Below, piece after piece: positions 39,201 to 54,200 of a DNA stretch of 64,000 nucleotides; positions within the stretch are counted from its first letter, which is position 1; each line of letters begins with the position of its first letter. Source of the stretch: Nectonema munidae (lineage: Eukaryota; Nematomorpha; Nectonematoida; Nectonematidae); the NCBI GenBank assembly GCA_030549495.1, contig JAUIRK010000003.1, positions 429,001-493,000 on the forward strand, read 5' to 3'. A program made the translations under genes and the position numbers. The notes beneath the pieces are model-generated. The model was not told the origin of the DNA. It did not search any database and saw only the letters and a list, made by a program, of their open reading frames with translations.

Positions 39201-42200
39201 AAGAAAAACCATCAGAAGTCAAATGGATGAAGGATAGCGTTGAGATTTATGAAGATGAACGAATAAAATTCGTAGAAGAGGACTTGACTTATAAACTAGT
39301 GATTACAAAGATAAAACCAGAAGAAGAAGGAGTTTACGCTGTCATTACACCCCAGCAAGAAGTTAAGTTTAAAGTTAAAGTAGAAGGTAATTGTTTATTA
39401 AAATCATTTTTACTTGAAAATATATAATAATTGTTTACCTTATTTAAATATTTTAATAATATAATTTTAGAAGTGCCTATTGAAAGAATTGAAAAAGAAA
39501 CTATTGAAGTCACTGAAGGATCCGTTCTTGAATACACAGTAATGTTTGAAGAAAAACCATCAGAAGTCAAATGGATGAAGGATAGCGTTCAGATTTATGA
39601 AGATGAACGAATAAAATTCGTAGAAGAGGACTTGACTTATAAACTAGTGATTACAAAGATAAAACCAGAAGAAGAAGGAATTTACGCTGTCATTACACCC
39701 CAGCAAGAAGTTAAATTCAAGGTTAAAGTAGAAGGTAATTGTTTATTAAAATCATTTTTACTTGAAAATATATAATAATTGTTTACCTTATTTAAATATT
39801 TTAATAATAATTTTAGAAGTGCCTATTGAAAGAATTGAAAAAGAAACTATTGAAGTCACTGAAGGATCCGTTCTTGAATACACAGTAAAGTTTGAAGAAA
39901 AACCATCAGAAGTCAAATGGATGAAGGATAGCGTTGAGATTTATGAAGATGAACGAATAAAATTCGTAGAAGAGGACTTGACTTATAAACTAGTGATTAC
40001 AAAGATAAAACCAGAAGAAGAAGGAGTTTACGCTGTCATTACACCACAGCAAGAAGTTAAATTCAAGGTTAAAGTAGAAGGTAATTGCTTATTTAAATCA
40101 TTTTTACTTGAAAATATATAATAATTGTTTACATTATTTAAATATTTTAATAATAATTTTAGAAGTGCCTATTGAAAGAATTGAAAAAGAAACTATTGAA
40201 GTCACTGAAGGATCCGTTCTTGAATACACAGTAAAGTTTGAAGAAAAACCATCAGAAGTCAAATGGATGAAGGATAGCGTTGAGATTTATGAAGATGAAC
40301 GAATAAAATTCGTAGAAGAGGACTTGACTTATAAACTAGTGATTACAAAGATAAAACCAGAAGAAGAAGGAGTTTACGCTGTCATTACACCCCAGCAAGA
40401 AGTTAAGTTCAAAGTTAAAGTAGAAGGTAATTGTTTATTAAAATCATTTTTACTTGAAAATATATAATAATTGTTTACATTATTTAAATATTTTAATAAT
40501 AATTTTAGAAGTGCCTATTGAAAGAATTGAAAAAGAAACTATTGAAGTCACTGAAGGATCCGTTCTTGAATACACAGTAAAGTTTGAAGAAAAACCATCA
40601 GAAGTCAAATGGATGAAGGATAACGTTGAGATTTATGAAGATGAACGAATAAAATTTGTAGAAGAGGACTTGACTTATAAACTAGTGATTACAAAGATAA
40701 AACCAGAAGAAGAAGGAGTTTACGCTGTCATTACACCCCAGCAAGAAGTTAAGTTCAAAGTTAAAGTAGAAGGTAATTGTTTATTAAAATCATTTTTACT
40801 TGAAAATATATAATAATTGTTTACCTTATTTAAATATTTTAATAATAATTTTAGAAGTGCCTATTGAAAGAATTGAAAAAGAAACTATTGAAGTCACTGA
40901 AGGATCCGTTCTTGAATACACAGTAAAGTTTGAAGAAAAACCATCAGAAGTCAAATGGATGAAGGATAGCGTTGAGATTTATGAAGATGAACGAATAAAA
41001 TTCGTAGAAGAGGACTTGACTTATAAACTAGTGATTACAAAGATAAAACCAGAAGAAGAAGGAGTTTACGCTGTCATTACACCCCAGCAAGAAGTTAAGT
41101 TCAAAGTTAAAGTAGAAGGTAATTGCTTATTAAAATCATTTTTACTTGAAAATATATAATAATTGTTTACCTTATTTAAATATTTTAATAATAATTTTAG
41201 AAGTGACCATTGAAAGAATTGAAAAAGAAACTATTGAAGTCACTGAAGGATCCGTTCTTGAATACACCGTAAAGTTTGAAGAAAAACCATCAGAAGTCAA
41301 ATGGATGAAGGATAGCGTTGAGATTTATGAAGATGAACGAATAAAATTCGTAGAAGAGGACTTGACTTATAAACTAGTGATTACAAAGATAAAACCAGAA
41401 GAAGAAGGAGTTTACGCTGTCATTACACCCCAGCAAGAAGTTAAGTTCAAAGTTAAAGTAGAAGGTAATTGTTTATTAAAATCATTTTTACTTGAAAATA
41501 TATAATAATTGTTTACCTTATTTAAATATTTTAATAATAATTTTAGAAGTGCCTATTGAAAGAATTGAAAAAGAAACTATTGAAGTCACTGAAGGATCCG
41601 TTCTTGAATACACAGTAAAGTTTGAAGAAAAACCATCAGAAGTCAAATGGATGAAGGATAGCGTTGAGATTTATGAAGATGAACGAATAAAATTCGTAGA
41701 AGAGGACTTGACTTATAAACTAGTGATTACAAAGATAAAACCAGAAGAAGAAGGAGTTTACGCTGTCATTACACCCCAGCAAGAAGTTAAGTTCAAAGTT
41801 AAAGTAGAAGGTAATTGTTTATTAAAATCATTTTTACTTGAAAATATATAATAATTGTTTACCTTATTTAAATATTTTAATAATAATTTTAGAAGTGCCT
41901 ATTGAAAGAATTGAAAAAGAAACTATTGAAGTCACTGAAGGATCCGTTCTTGAATACACAGTAAAGTTTGAAGAAAAACCATCAGAAGTCAAATGGATGA
42001 AGGATAGCGTTGAGATTTATGAAGATGAACGAATAAAATTCGTAGAAGAGGACTTGACTTATAAACTAGTGATTACAAAGATAAAACCAGAAGAAGAAGG
42101 AGTTTACGCTGTCATTACACCCCAGCAAGAAGTTAAGTTCAAAGTTAAAGTAGAAGGTAATTGTTTATTAAAATCATTTTTACTTGAAAATATATAATAA

Positions 42201-45200
42201 TTGTTTACCTTATTTAAATATTTTAATAATAATTTTAGAAGTGCCTATTGAAAGAATTGAAAAAGAAACTATTGAAGTCACTGAAGGATCCGTTCTTGAA
42301 TACACCGTAAAGTTTGAAGAAAAACCATCAGAAGTCAAATGGATGAAGGATAGCGTTGAGATTTATGAAGATGAACGAATAAAATTCGTAGAAGAGGACT
42401 TGACTTATAAACTAGTGATTACAAAGATAAAACCAGAAGAAGAAGGAGTTTACGCTGTCATTACACCCCAGCAAGAAGTTAAGTTCAAAGTTAAAGTAGA
42501 AGGTAATTGTTTATTAAAATCATTTTTACTTGAAAATATATAATAATTGTTTACCTTATTTAAATATTTTAATAATAATTTTAGAAGTGCCTATTGAAAG
42601 AATTGAAAAAGAAACTATTGAAGTCACTGAAGGATCCGTTCTTGAATACACAGTAAAGTTTGAAGAAAAACCATCAGAAGTCAAATGGATGAAGGATAGC
42701 GTTGAGATTTATGAAGATGAACGAATAAAATTCGTAGAAGAGGACTTGACTTATAAACTAGTGATTACAAAGATAAAACCAGAAGAAGAAGGAGTTTACG
42801 CTGTCATTACACCCCAGCAAGAAGTTAAGTTCAAAGTTAAAGTAGAAGGTAATTGTTTATTAAAATCATTTTTACTTGAAAATATATAATAATTGTTTAC
42901 CTTATTTAAATATTTTAATAATAATTTTAGAAGTGCCTATTGAAAGAATTGAAAAAGAAACTATTGAAGTCACTGAAGGATCCGTTCTTGAATACACCGT
43001 AAAGTTTGAAGAAAAACCATCAGAAGTCAAATGGATGAAGGATAGCGTTGAGATTTATGAAGATGAACGAATAAAATTCGTAGAAGAGGACTTGACTTAT
43101 AAACTAGTGATTACAAAGATAAAACCAGAAGAAGAAGGAGTTTACGCTGTCATTACACCCCAGCAAGAAGTTAAGTTCAAAGTTAAAGTAGAAGGTAATT
43201 GTTTATTAAAATCATTTTTACTTGAAAATATATAATAATTGTTTACCTTATTTAAATATTTTAATAATAATTTTAGAAGTGCCTATTGAAAGAATTGAAA
43301 AAGAAACTATTGAAGTCACTGAAGGATCCGTTCTTGAATACACAGTAAAGTTTGAAGAAAAACCATCAGAAGTCAAATGGATGAAGGATAGCGTTGAGAT
43401 TTATGAAGATGAACGAATAAAATTCGTAGAAGAGGACTTGACTTATAAACTAGTGATTACAAAGATAAAACCAGAAGAAGAAGGAGTTTACGCTGTCATT
43501 ACACCCCAGCAAGAAGTTAAGTTCAAAGTTAAAGTAGAAGGTAATTGTTTATTAAAATCATTTTTACTTGAAAATATATAATAATTGTTTACCTTATTTA
43601 AATATTTTAATAAATAATTTTAGAAGTGCCTATTGAAAGAATTGAAAAAGAAACTATTGAAGTCACTGAAGGATCCGTTCTTGAATACACAGTAAAGTTT
43701 GAAGAAAAACCATCAGAAGTCAAATGGATGAAGGATAGCGTTGAGATTTATGAAGATGAACGAATAAAATTCGTAGAAGAGGACTTGACTTATAAACTAG
43801 TGATTACAAAGATAAAACCAGAAGAAGAAGGAGTTTACGCTGTCATTACACCCCAGCAAGAAGTTAAGTTCAAAGTTAAAGTAGAAGGTAATTGTTTATT
43901 AAAATCATTTTTACTTGAAAATATATAATAATTGTTTACCTTATTTAAATATTTTAATAATAATTTTAGAAGTGCCTATTGAAAGAATTGAAAAAGAAAC
44001 TATTGAAGTCACTGAAGGATCCGTTCTTGAATACACAGTAAAGTTTGAAGAAAAACCATCAGAAGTCAAATGGATGAAGGATAGCGTTGAGATTTATGAA
44101 GATGAACGAATAAAATTCGTAGAAGAGGACTTGACTTATAAACTAGTGATTACAAAGATAAAACCAGAAGAAGAAGGAGTTTACGCTGTCATTACACCCC
44201 AGCAAGAAGTTAAGTTCAAAGTTAAAGTAGAAGGTAATTGTTTATTAAAATCATTTTTACTTGAAAATATATAATAATTGTTTACCTTATTTAAATATTT
44301 TAATAATAATTTTAGAAGTGCCTATTGAAAGAATTGAAAAAGAAACTATTGAAGTCACTGAAGGATCCGTTCTTGAATACACAGTAAAGTTTGAAGAAAA
44401 ACCATCAGAAGTCAAATGGATGAAGGATAGCGTTGAGATTTATGAAGATGAACGAATAAAATTCGTAGAAGAGGACTTGACTTATAAACTAGTGATTACA
44501 AAGATAAAACCAGAAGAAGAAGGAGTTTACGCTGTCATTACACCCCAGCAAGAAGTTAAGTTCAAAGTTAAAGTAGAAGGTAATTGTTTATTAAAATCAT
44601 TTTTACTTGAAAATATATAATAATTGTTTACCTTATTTAAATATTTTAATAATAATTTTAGAAGTGCCTATTGAAAGAATTGAAAAAGAAACTATTGAAG
44701 TCACTGAAGGATCCGTTCTTGAATACACAGTAAAGTTTGAAGAAAAACCATCAGAAGTCAAATGGATGAAGGATAGCGTTGAGATTTATGAAGATGAACG
44801 AATAAAATTCGTAGAAGAGGACTTGACTTATAAACTAGTGATTACAAAGATAAAACCAGAAGAAGAAGGAGTTTACGCTGTCATTACACCCCAGCAAGAA
44901 GTTAAGTTCAAGGTTAAAGTAGAAGGTAATTGTTTATTAAAATCATTTTTACTTGAAAATATATAATAATTGTTTACCTTATTTAAATATTTTAATAATA
45001 ATTTTAGAAGTGCCTATTGAAAGAATTGAAAAAGAAACTATTGAAGTCACTGAAGGATCCGTTCTTGAATACACAGTAAAGTTTGAAGAAAAACCATCAG
45101 AAGTCAAATGGATGAAGGATAGCGTTGAGATTTATGAAGATGAACGAATAAAATTCGTAGAAGAGGACTTGACTTATAAACTAGTGATTACAAAGATAAA

Positions 45201-48200
45201 ACCAGAAGAAGAAGGAGTTTACGCTGTCATTACACCCCAGCAAGAAGTTAAATTCAAGGTTAAAGTAGAAGGTAATTGTTTATTAAAATCATTTTTACTT
45301 GAAAATATATAATAATTGTTTACCTTATTTAAATATTTTAATAATAATTTTAGAAGTGCCTATTGAAAGAATTGAAAAAGAAACTATTGAAGTCACTGAA
45401 GGATCCGTTCTTGAATACACAGTAAAGTTTGAAGAAAAACCATCAGAAGTCAAATGGATGAAGGATAGCGTTGAGATTTATGAAGATGAACGAATAAAAT
45501 TCGTAGAAGAGGACTTGACTTATAAACTAGTGATTACAAAGATAAAACCAGAAGAAGAAGGAGTTTACGCTGTCATTACACCCCAGCAAGAAGTTAAGTT
45601 CAAAGTTAAAGTAGAAGGTAATTGTTTATTAAAATCATTTTTACTTGAAAATATATAATAATTGTTTACCTTATTTAAATATTTTAATAATAATTTTAGA
45701 AGTGCCTATTGAAAGAATTGAAAAAGAAACTATTGAAGTCACTGAAGGATCCGTTCTTGAATACACAGTAAAGTTTGAAGAAAAACCATCAGAAGTCAAA
45801 TGGATTAAGGATAGCGTTGAGATTTATGAAGATGAACGAATAAAATTCGTAGAAGAGGACTTGACTTATAAACTAGTGATTACAAAGATAAAACCAGAAG
45901 AAGAAGGAGTTTACGCTGTCATTACACCCCAGCAAGAAGTTAAGTTCAAAGTTAAAGTAGAAGGTAATTGTTTATTAAAATCATTTTTACTTGAAAATAT
46001 ATAATAATTGTTTACCTTATTTAAATATTTTAATAATAATTTTAGAAGTGCCTATTGAAAGAATTGAAAAAGAAACTATTGAAGTCACTGAAGGATCCGT
46101 TCTTGAATACACCGTAAAGTTTGAAGAAAAACCATCAGAAGTCAAATGGATGAAGGATAGCGTTGAGATTTATGAAGATGAACGAATAAAATTCGTAGAA
46201 GAGGACTTGACTTATAAACTAGTGATTACAAAGATAAAACCAGAAGAAGAAGGAGTTTACGCTGTCATTACACCCCAGCAAGAAGTTAAATTCAAGGTTA
46301 AAGTAGAAGGTAATTTTACTTTTTTATTTTAATGAAATGACTTATTAGTTTATTAAAATCATTTTTACTTGAAAATATATAATAATTGTTTACCTTATTT
46401 AAATATTTTAATAATAATTTTAGAAGTGCCTATTGAAAGAATTGAAAAAGAAACTATTGAAGTCACTGAAGGATCCGTTCTTGAATACACAGTAAAGTTT
46501 GAAGAAAAACCATCAGAAGTCAAATGGATTAAGGATAGCGTTGAGATTTATGAAGATGAACGAATAAAATTCGTAGAAGAGGACTTGACTTATAAACTAG
46601 TGATTACAAAGATAAAACCAGAAGAAGAAGGAGTTTACGCTGTCATTACACCACAGCAAGAAGTTAAATTCAAGGTTAAAGTAGAAGGTAATTGCTTATT
46701 AAAATCATTTTTACTTGAAAATATATAATAATTGTTTACCTTATTTAAATATTTTAATAATAATTTTAGAAGTGCCTATTGAAAGAATTGAAAAAGAAAC
46801 TATTGAAGTCACTGAAGGATCCGTTCTTGAATACACAGTAAAGTTTGAAGAAAAACCATCAGAAGTCAAATGGATTAAGGATAGCGTTGAGATTTATGAA
46901 GATGAACGAATAAAATTCGTAGAAGAGGACTTGACTTATAAACTAGTGATTACAAAGATAAAACCAGAAGAAGAAGGAGTTTACGCTGTCATTACACCCC
47001 AGCAAGAAGTTAAATTCAAGGTTAAAGTAGAAGGTAATTTTACTTTTTTATTTTAATGAAATGACTTATTAGTTTATTAAAATCATTTTTACTTGAAAAT
47101 ATATAATAATTGTTTACCTTATTTAAATATTTTAATAATAATTTTAGAAGTGCCTATTGAAAGAATTGAAAAAGAAACTATTGAAGTCACTGAAGGATCC
47201 GTTCTTGAATACACAGTAAAGTTTGAAGAAAAACCATCAGAAGTCAAATGGATGAAGGATAGCGTTGAGATTTATGAAGATGAACGAATAAAATTCGTAG
47301 AAGAGGACTTGACTTATAAACTAGTGATTACAAAGATAAAACCAGAAGAAGAAGGTGTTTACGCTGTCATTACACCCCAGCAAGAAGTTAAGTTCAAAGT
47401 TAAAGTAGAAGGTAAATTTTACTTATTTATTATATTTTCTTCTTGAAAATTTGTTTAAATATTTATTTACTTAGAAGTACCTATAGAGAAAATAGAAAAA
47501 GAAACGATTGAAGTTACTGAAGGATCTGTTTTAGAATATACGGTGAAGTTTGAAGAAAAACCATCTGAAGTTAAATGGATGAAGGATAGTGTTGAGATTT
47601 ATGAGGATGAAAGAACAAAGTTTGTAGAAGAGGATTTGACTTATAAGTTAGTAATTACAAAGATTAAACCACAAGAAGAAGGAGTTTACGCTGTCATTAC
47701 ACCCCAGCAAGAAATTAAGTTCAAAGTTAAAGTAGAAGGTAAATTTTACTTATTTATTATATTTTCTTTGTTTAAATATTTATTTACTTAGAAGTACCTA
47801 TAGAGAAAATAGAAAAAGAAACGATTGAAGTTACTGAAGGATCTGTTTTAGAATATACGGTGAAGTTTGAAGAAAAACCATCTGAAGTTAAATGGATGAA
47901 AGATAGTGTTGAAATTTATGAGGATGAAAGAACAAAGTTTGTAGAAGAGGATTTGACTTATAAGTTAGTAATAACAAAGATTAAACCACAAGAAGAAGGA
48001 GTTTACGCTGTCATTACACCCCAGCAAGAAGTTAAGTTCAAAGTTAAAGTTGAGGGTAAATTTTTACTTAATTTATTATAATTTCTTTGTTTAAATATTT
48101 ATTTACTTAGAAGTACCTATAGAGAAAATAGAAAAAGAAACGATTGAAGTTACTGAAGGATCTGTTTTAGAATATACGGTGAAGTTTGAAGAAAAACCAT

Positions 48201-51200
48201 CTGAAGTTAAATGGATGAAAGATAGTGTTGAAATTTATGAGGATGAAAGAACAAGGTTTGTAGAAGAGGATTTGACTTATAAGTTAGTAATAACAAAGAT
48301 TAAACCACAAGAAGAAGGAGTTTACGCTGTCGTTACACCCCAACAAGAAGTTAAGTTCAAAGTTAAAGTTGAGGGTAAATTTTACTTATTTATTATAATT
48401 TCTCTGTTTAAATATTTATTTACTTAGAAGTACCTATAGAGAAAATAGAAAAAGAAACGATTGAAGTTACTGAAGGATCTGTTTTAGAATATACGGTGAA
48501 GTTTGAAGAAAAACCATCTGAAGTTAAATGGATGAAAGATAGTGTTGAAATTTATGAGGATGAAAGAACAAGGTTTGTAGAAGAGGATTTGACTTATAAG
48601 TTAGTAATAACAAAGATTAAACCACAAGAAGAAGGAGTTTACGCTGTCATTACACCCCAACAGGAAGTTAAGTTCAAAGTTAAAGTAGAAGGTAAATTTT
48701 ACTTATTTATTATAATTTCTTTGTCTAAATATTTATTTACTTAGAAGTACCTATAGAGAAAATAGAAAAAGAAACGATTGAAGTTACTGAAGGATCTGTT
48801 TTAGAATATACGGTGAAGTTTGAAGAAAAACCATCTGAAGTTAAATGGATGAAAGATAGTGTTGAAATTTATGAGGATGAAAGAACAAGGTTTGTAGAAG
48901 AGGATTTGACTTATAAGTTAGTAATAACAAAGATTAAACCACAAGAAGAAGGAGTTTACGCTGTCATTACACCCCAACAAGAAGTTAAGTTCAAAGTTAA
49001 AGTTGAGGGTAAATTTTACTTATTTATTATAATTTCTTTGTTTAAATATTTATTTACTTAGAAGTACCTATAGAGAAAATAGAAAAAGAAACGATTGAAG
49101 TTACTGAAGGATCTGTTTTAGAATATACGGTGAAGTTTGAAGAAAAACCATCTGAAGTTAAATGGATGAAAGATAGTGTTGAAATTTATGAGGATGAAAG
49201 AACAAGGTTTGTAGAAGAGGATTTGACTTATAAGTTAGTAATAACAAAGATTAAACCACAAGAAGAAGGAGTTTACGCTGTCATTACACCCCAACAGGAA
49301 GTTAAGTTCAAAGTTAAAGTTGAGGGTAAATTTTACTTATTTATTATAATTTCTTTGTCTAAATATTTATTTACTTAGAAGTACCTATAGAGAAAATAGA
49401 AAAAGAAACGATTGAAGTTTCTGAAGGATCTGTTTTAGAATATACGGTGAAGTTTGAAGAAAAACCATCTGAAGTTAAATGGATGAAAGATAGTGTTGAA
49501 ATTTATGAGGATGAAAGAACAAGGTTTGTAGAAGAGGATTTGACTTATAAGTTAGTAATAACAAAGATTAAACCACAAGAAGAAGGAGTTTACGCTGTCA
49601 TTACACCCCAACAGGAAGTTAAGTTCAAAGTTAAAGTTGAGGGTAAATTTTACTTATTTATTATAATTTCTTTGTCTAAATATTTATTTACTTAGAAGTA
49701 CCTACAGAGAAAATAGAAAAAGAAACGATTGAAGTTACTGAAGGATCTGTTTTAGAATATACGGTGAAGTTTGAAGAAAAACCATCTGAAGTTAAATGGA
49801 TGAAAGATAGTGTTGAAATTTATGAGGATGAAAGAACAAGGTTTGTAGAAGAGGATTTGACTTATAAGTTAGTAATAACAAAGATTAAACCACAAGAAGA
49901 AGGAGTTTACGCTGTCATTACACCCCAACAGGAAGTTAAGTTCAAAGTTAAAGTTGAGGGTAAATTTTACTTATTTATTATAATTTCTTTGTTTAAATAT
50001 TTATTTACTTAGAAGTACCTATAGAGAAAATAGAAAAAGAAACGATTGAAGTTACTGAAGGATCTGTTTTAGAATATACGGTGAAGTTTGAAGAAAAACC
50101 ATCTGAGGTTAAATGGATGAAAGATAGTGTTGAAATTTATGAGGATGAAAGAACAAGGTTTGTAGAAGAGGATTTGACTTATAAGTTAGTAATAACAAAG
50201 ATTAAACCACAAGAAGAAGGAGTTTACGCTGTCATTACACCCCAACAAGAAGTTAAGTTCAAAGTTAAAGTTGAGGGTAAATTTTACTTATTTATTATAA
50301 TTTCTTTGTTTAAATATTTATTTACTTAGAAGTACCTATAGAGAAAATAGAAAAAGAAACGATTGAAGTTACTGAAGGATCTGTTTTAGAATATACGGTG
50401 AAGTTTGAAGAAAAACCATCTGAAGTTAAATGGATGAAAGATAGTGTTGAAATTTATGAGGATGAAAGAACAAGGTTTGTAGAAGAGGATTTGACTTATA
50501 AGTTAGTAATAACAAAGATTAAACCACAAGAAGAAGGAGTTTACGCTGTCATTACACCCCAACAAGAAGTTAAGTTCAAAGTTAAAGTTGAGGGTAAATT
50601 TTACTTATTTATTATAATTTCTTTGTTTAAATATTTATTTACTTAGAAGTACCTATAGAGAAAATTGAAAAAGAAACGAATGAAGTTACTGAAGGATCTG
50701 TTTTAGAATATACGGTGAAGTTTGAAGAAAAACCATCTGAAGTTAAATGGATGAAAGATAGTGTTGAAATTTATGAGGATGAAAGAACAAGTTTTGTAGA
50801 AGAGGATTTGACTTATAAGTTAGTAATAACAAAGATTAAACCACAAGAAGAAGGAGTTTACGCTGTCATTACACCCCAACAGGAAGTTAAGTTCAAAGTT
50901 AAAGTAGAAGGTAAATTTTACTTATTTATTATAATTTCTTTGTTTAAATATTTATTTACTTAGAAGTACCTATAGAGAAAATAGAAAAAGAAACGATTGA
51001 AGTTACTGAAGGATCTGTTTTAGAATATACGGTGAAGTTTGAAGAAAAACCATCTGAAGTTAAATGGATGAAAGATAGTGTTGAAATTTATGAGGATGAA
51101 AGAACAAGGTTTGTAGAAGAGGATTTGACTTATAAGTTAGTAATAACAAAGATTAAACTACAAGAAGAAGGAGTTTACGCTGTCATTACACCCCAACAAG

Positions 51201-54200
51201 AAGTTAAGTTCAAAGTTAAAGTAGAAGGTAAATTTTACTTATTTATTATAATTACTTTGTTTAAACATTTATTTACTTAGAAGTACCTATAGAGAAAATA
51301 GAAAAAGAAACGATTGAAGTTACTGAAGGATCTGTTTTAGAATATACGGTGAAGTTTGAAGAAAAACCATCTGAAGTTAAATGGATGAAAGACAGTGTTG
51401 AACTTTATGAAGATGAGAGAATCAAGTTTGTTCAAGAAGATTTAACTTATAAATTAGTTATAACTCGAATCAAACCAGAAGAAGAAGGAGTTTATGCTGT
51501 CATTACACCCCAACAGGAAGTTAAGTTCAAAGTCAAAGTAGAAGGTAAATTTTACTTATTTATTATAATTACTTTGTTTAAACATTTATTTACTTAGAAG
51601 TACCTATAGAGAAAATAGAAAAAGAAACGATTGAAGTTACTGAAGGATCTGTTTTAGAATATACGGTGAAGTTTGAAGAAAAACCATCTGAAGTTAAATG
51701 GATGAAAGACAGTGTTGAACTTTATGAAGATGAGAGAATCAAGTTTGTTCAAGAAGATTTAACTTATAAATTAGTTATAACTCGAATCAAACCAGAAGAA
51801 GAAGGAGTTTATGCTGTCATTACACCCCAACAGGAAGTTAAGTTCAAAGTCAAAGTAGAAGGTAAATTTTACTTATTTATTATAATTACTTTGTTTAAAC
51901 ATTTATTTACTTAGAAGTACCTATAGAGAAAATAGAAAAAGAAACGATTGAAGTTACTGAAGGATCTGTTTTAGAATATACGGTGAAGTTTGAAGAAAAA
52001 CCATCTGAAGTTAAATGGATGAAAGACAGTGTTGAACTTTATGAAGATGAGAGAATCAAGTTTGTTCAAGAAGATTTAACTTATAAATTAGTTATAACTC
52101 AAATCAAACCAGAAGAAGAAGGAGTTTATGCTGTCATTACACCCCAACAGGAAGTTAAGTTCAAAGTCAAAGTAGAAGGTAAATTTTACTTATTTATTAT
52201 AATTACTTTGTTTAAACATTTATTTACTTAGAAGTACCTATAGAGAAAATAGAAAAAGAAACGATTGAAGTTACTGAAGGATCTGTTTTAGAATATACGG
52301 TGAAGTTTGAAGAAAAACCATCTGAAGTTAAATGGATGAAAGACAGTGTTGAACTTTATGAAGATGAGAGAATCAAGTTTGTTCAAGAAGATTTAACTTA
52401 TAAATTAGTTATAACTCGAATCAAACCAGAAGAAGAAGGAGTTTATGCTGTCATTACACCCCAACAGGAAGTTAAGTTCAAAGTCAAAGTAGAAGGTAAA
52501 TTTTACTTATTTATTATAATTACTTTGTTTAAACATTTATTTACTTAGAAGTACCTATAGAGAAAATAGAAAAAGAAACGATTGAAGTTACTGAAGGATC
52601 TGTTTTAGAATATACGGTGAAGTTTGAAGAAAAACCATCTGAAGTTAAATGGATGAAAGACAGTGTTGAACTTTATGAAGATGAGAGAATCAAGTTTGTT
52701 CAAGAAGATTTAACTTATAAATTAGTTATAACTCGAATCAAACCAGAAGAAGAAGGAGTTTATGCTGTCATTACACCCCAACAGGAAGTTAAGTTCAAAG
52801 TCAAAGTAGAAGGTAAATTTTACTTATTTATTATAATTACTTTGTTTAAACATTTATTTACTTAGAAGTACCTATAGAGAAAATAGAAAAAGAAACGATT
52901 GAAGTTACTGAAGGATCTGTTTTAGAATATACGGTGAAGTTTGAAGAAAAACCATCTGAAGTTAAATGGATGAAAGACAGTGTTGAACTTTATGAAGATG
53001 AGAGAATCAAGTTTGTTCAAGAAGATTTAACTTATAAATTAGTTATAACTCGAATCAAACCAGAAGAAGAAGGAGTTTATGCTGTCATTACACCCCAACA
53101 GGAAGTTAAGTTCAAAGTCAAAGTAGAAGGTAAATTTTACTTATTTATTATAATTACTTTGTTTAAACATTTATTTACTTAGAAGTACCTATAGAGAAAA
53201 TAGAAAAAGAAACGATTGAAGTTACTGAAGGATCTGTTTTAGAATATACGGTGAAGTTTGAAGAAAAACCATCTGAAGTTAAATGGATGAAAGACAGTGT
53301 TGAACTTTATGAAGATGAGAGAATCAAGTTTGTTCAAGAAGATTTAACTTATAAATTAGTTATAACTCGAATCAAACCAGAAGAAGAAGGAGTTTATGCT
53401 GTCATTACACCCCAACAGGAAGTTAAGTTCAAAGTCAAAGTAGAAGGTAAATTTTACTTATTTATTATAATTACTTTGTTTAAACATTTATTTACTTAGA
53501 AGTACCTATAGAGAAAATAGAAAAAGAAACGATTGAAGTTACTGAAGGATCTGTTTTAGAATATACGGTGAAGTTTGAAGAAAAACCATCTGAAGTTAAA
53601 TGGATGAAAGACAGTTGTGAACTTTATGAAGATGAGAGAATCAAGTTTGTTCAAGAAGATTTAACTTATAAATTAGTTATAACTCGAATCAAACCAGAAG
53701 AAGAAGGAGTTTATGCTGTCATTACACCCCAACAGGAAGTTAAGTTCAAAGTCAAAGTAGAAGGTAAATTTTACTTATTTATTATAATTACTTTGTTTAA
53801 ACATTTATTTACTTAGAAGTACCTATAGAGAAAATAGAAAACGAAACGATTGAAGTTACTGAAGGATCTGTTTTAGAATATACGGTGAAGTTTGAAGAAA
53901 AACCATCTGAAGTTAAATGGATGAAAGACAGTGTTGAACTTTATGAAGATGAGAGAATCAAGTTTGTTCAAGAAGATTTAACTTATAAATTAGTTATAAC
54001 TCGAATCAAACCAGAAGAAGAAGGAGTTTATGCTGTCATTACACCCCAACAGGAAGTTAAGTTCAAAGTCAAAGTAGAAGGTAAATTTTACTTATTTATT
54101 ATAATTACTTTGTTTAAACATTTATTTACTTAGAAGTACCTATAGAGAAAATAGAAAAAGAAACGATTGAAGTTACTGAAGGATCTGTTTTAGAATATAC

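Noticed and set aside
38028-47446. Repeated 119-residue reading frames beginning MKIYNNCLPYLNIL, each looking like a separate small gene with a signal-like N-terminus
   Set aside because: The first 18-19 residues are intron sequence read through the acceptor; the true exon starts at the AG. The spacing, splice sites and phase show one spliced gene.
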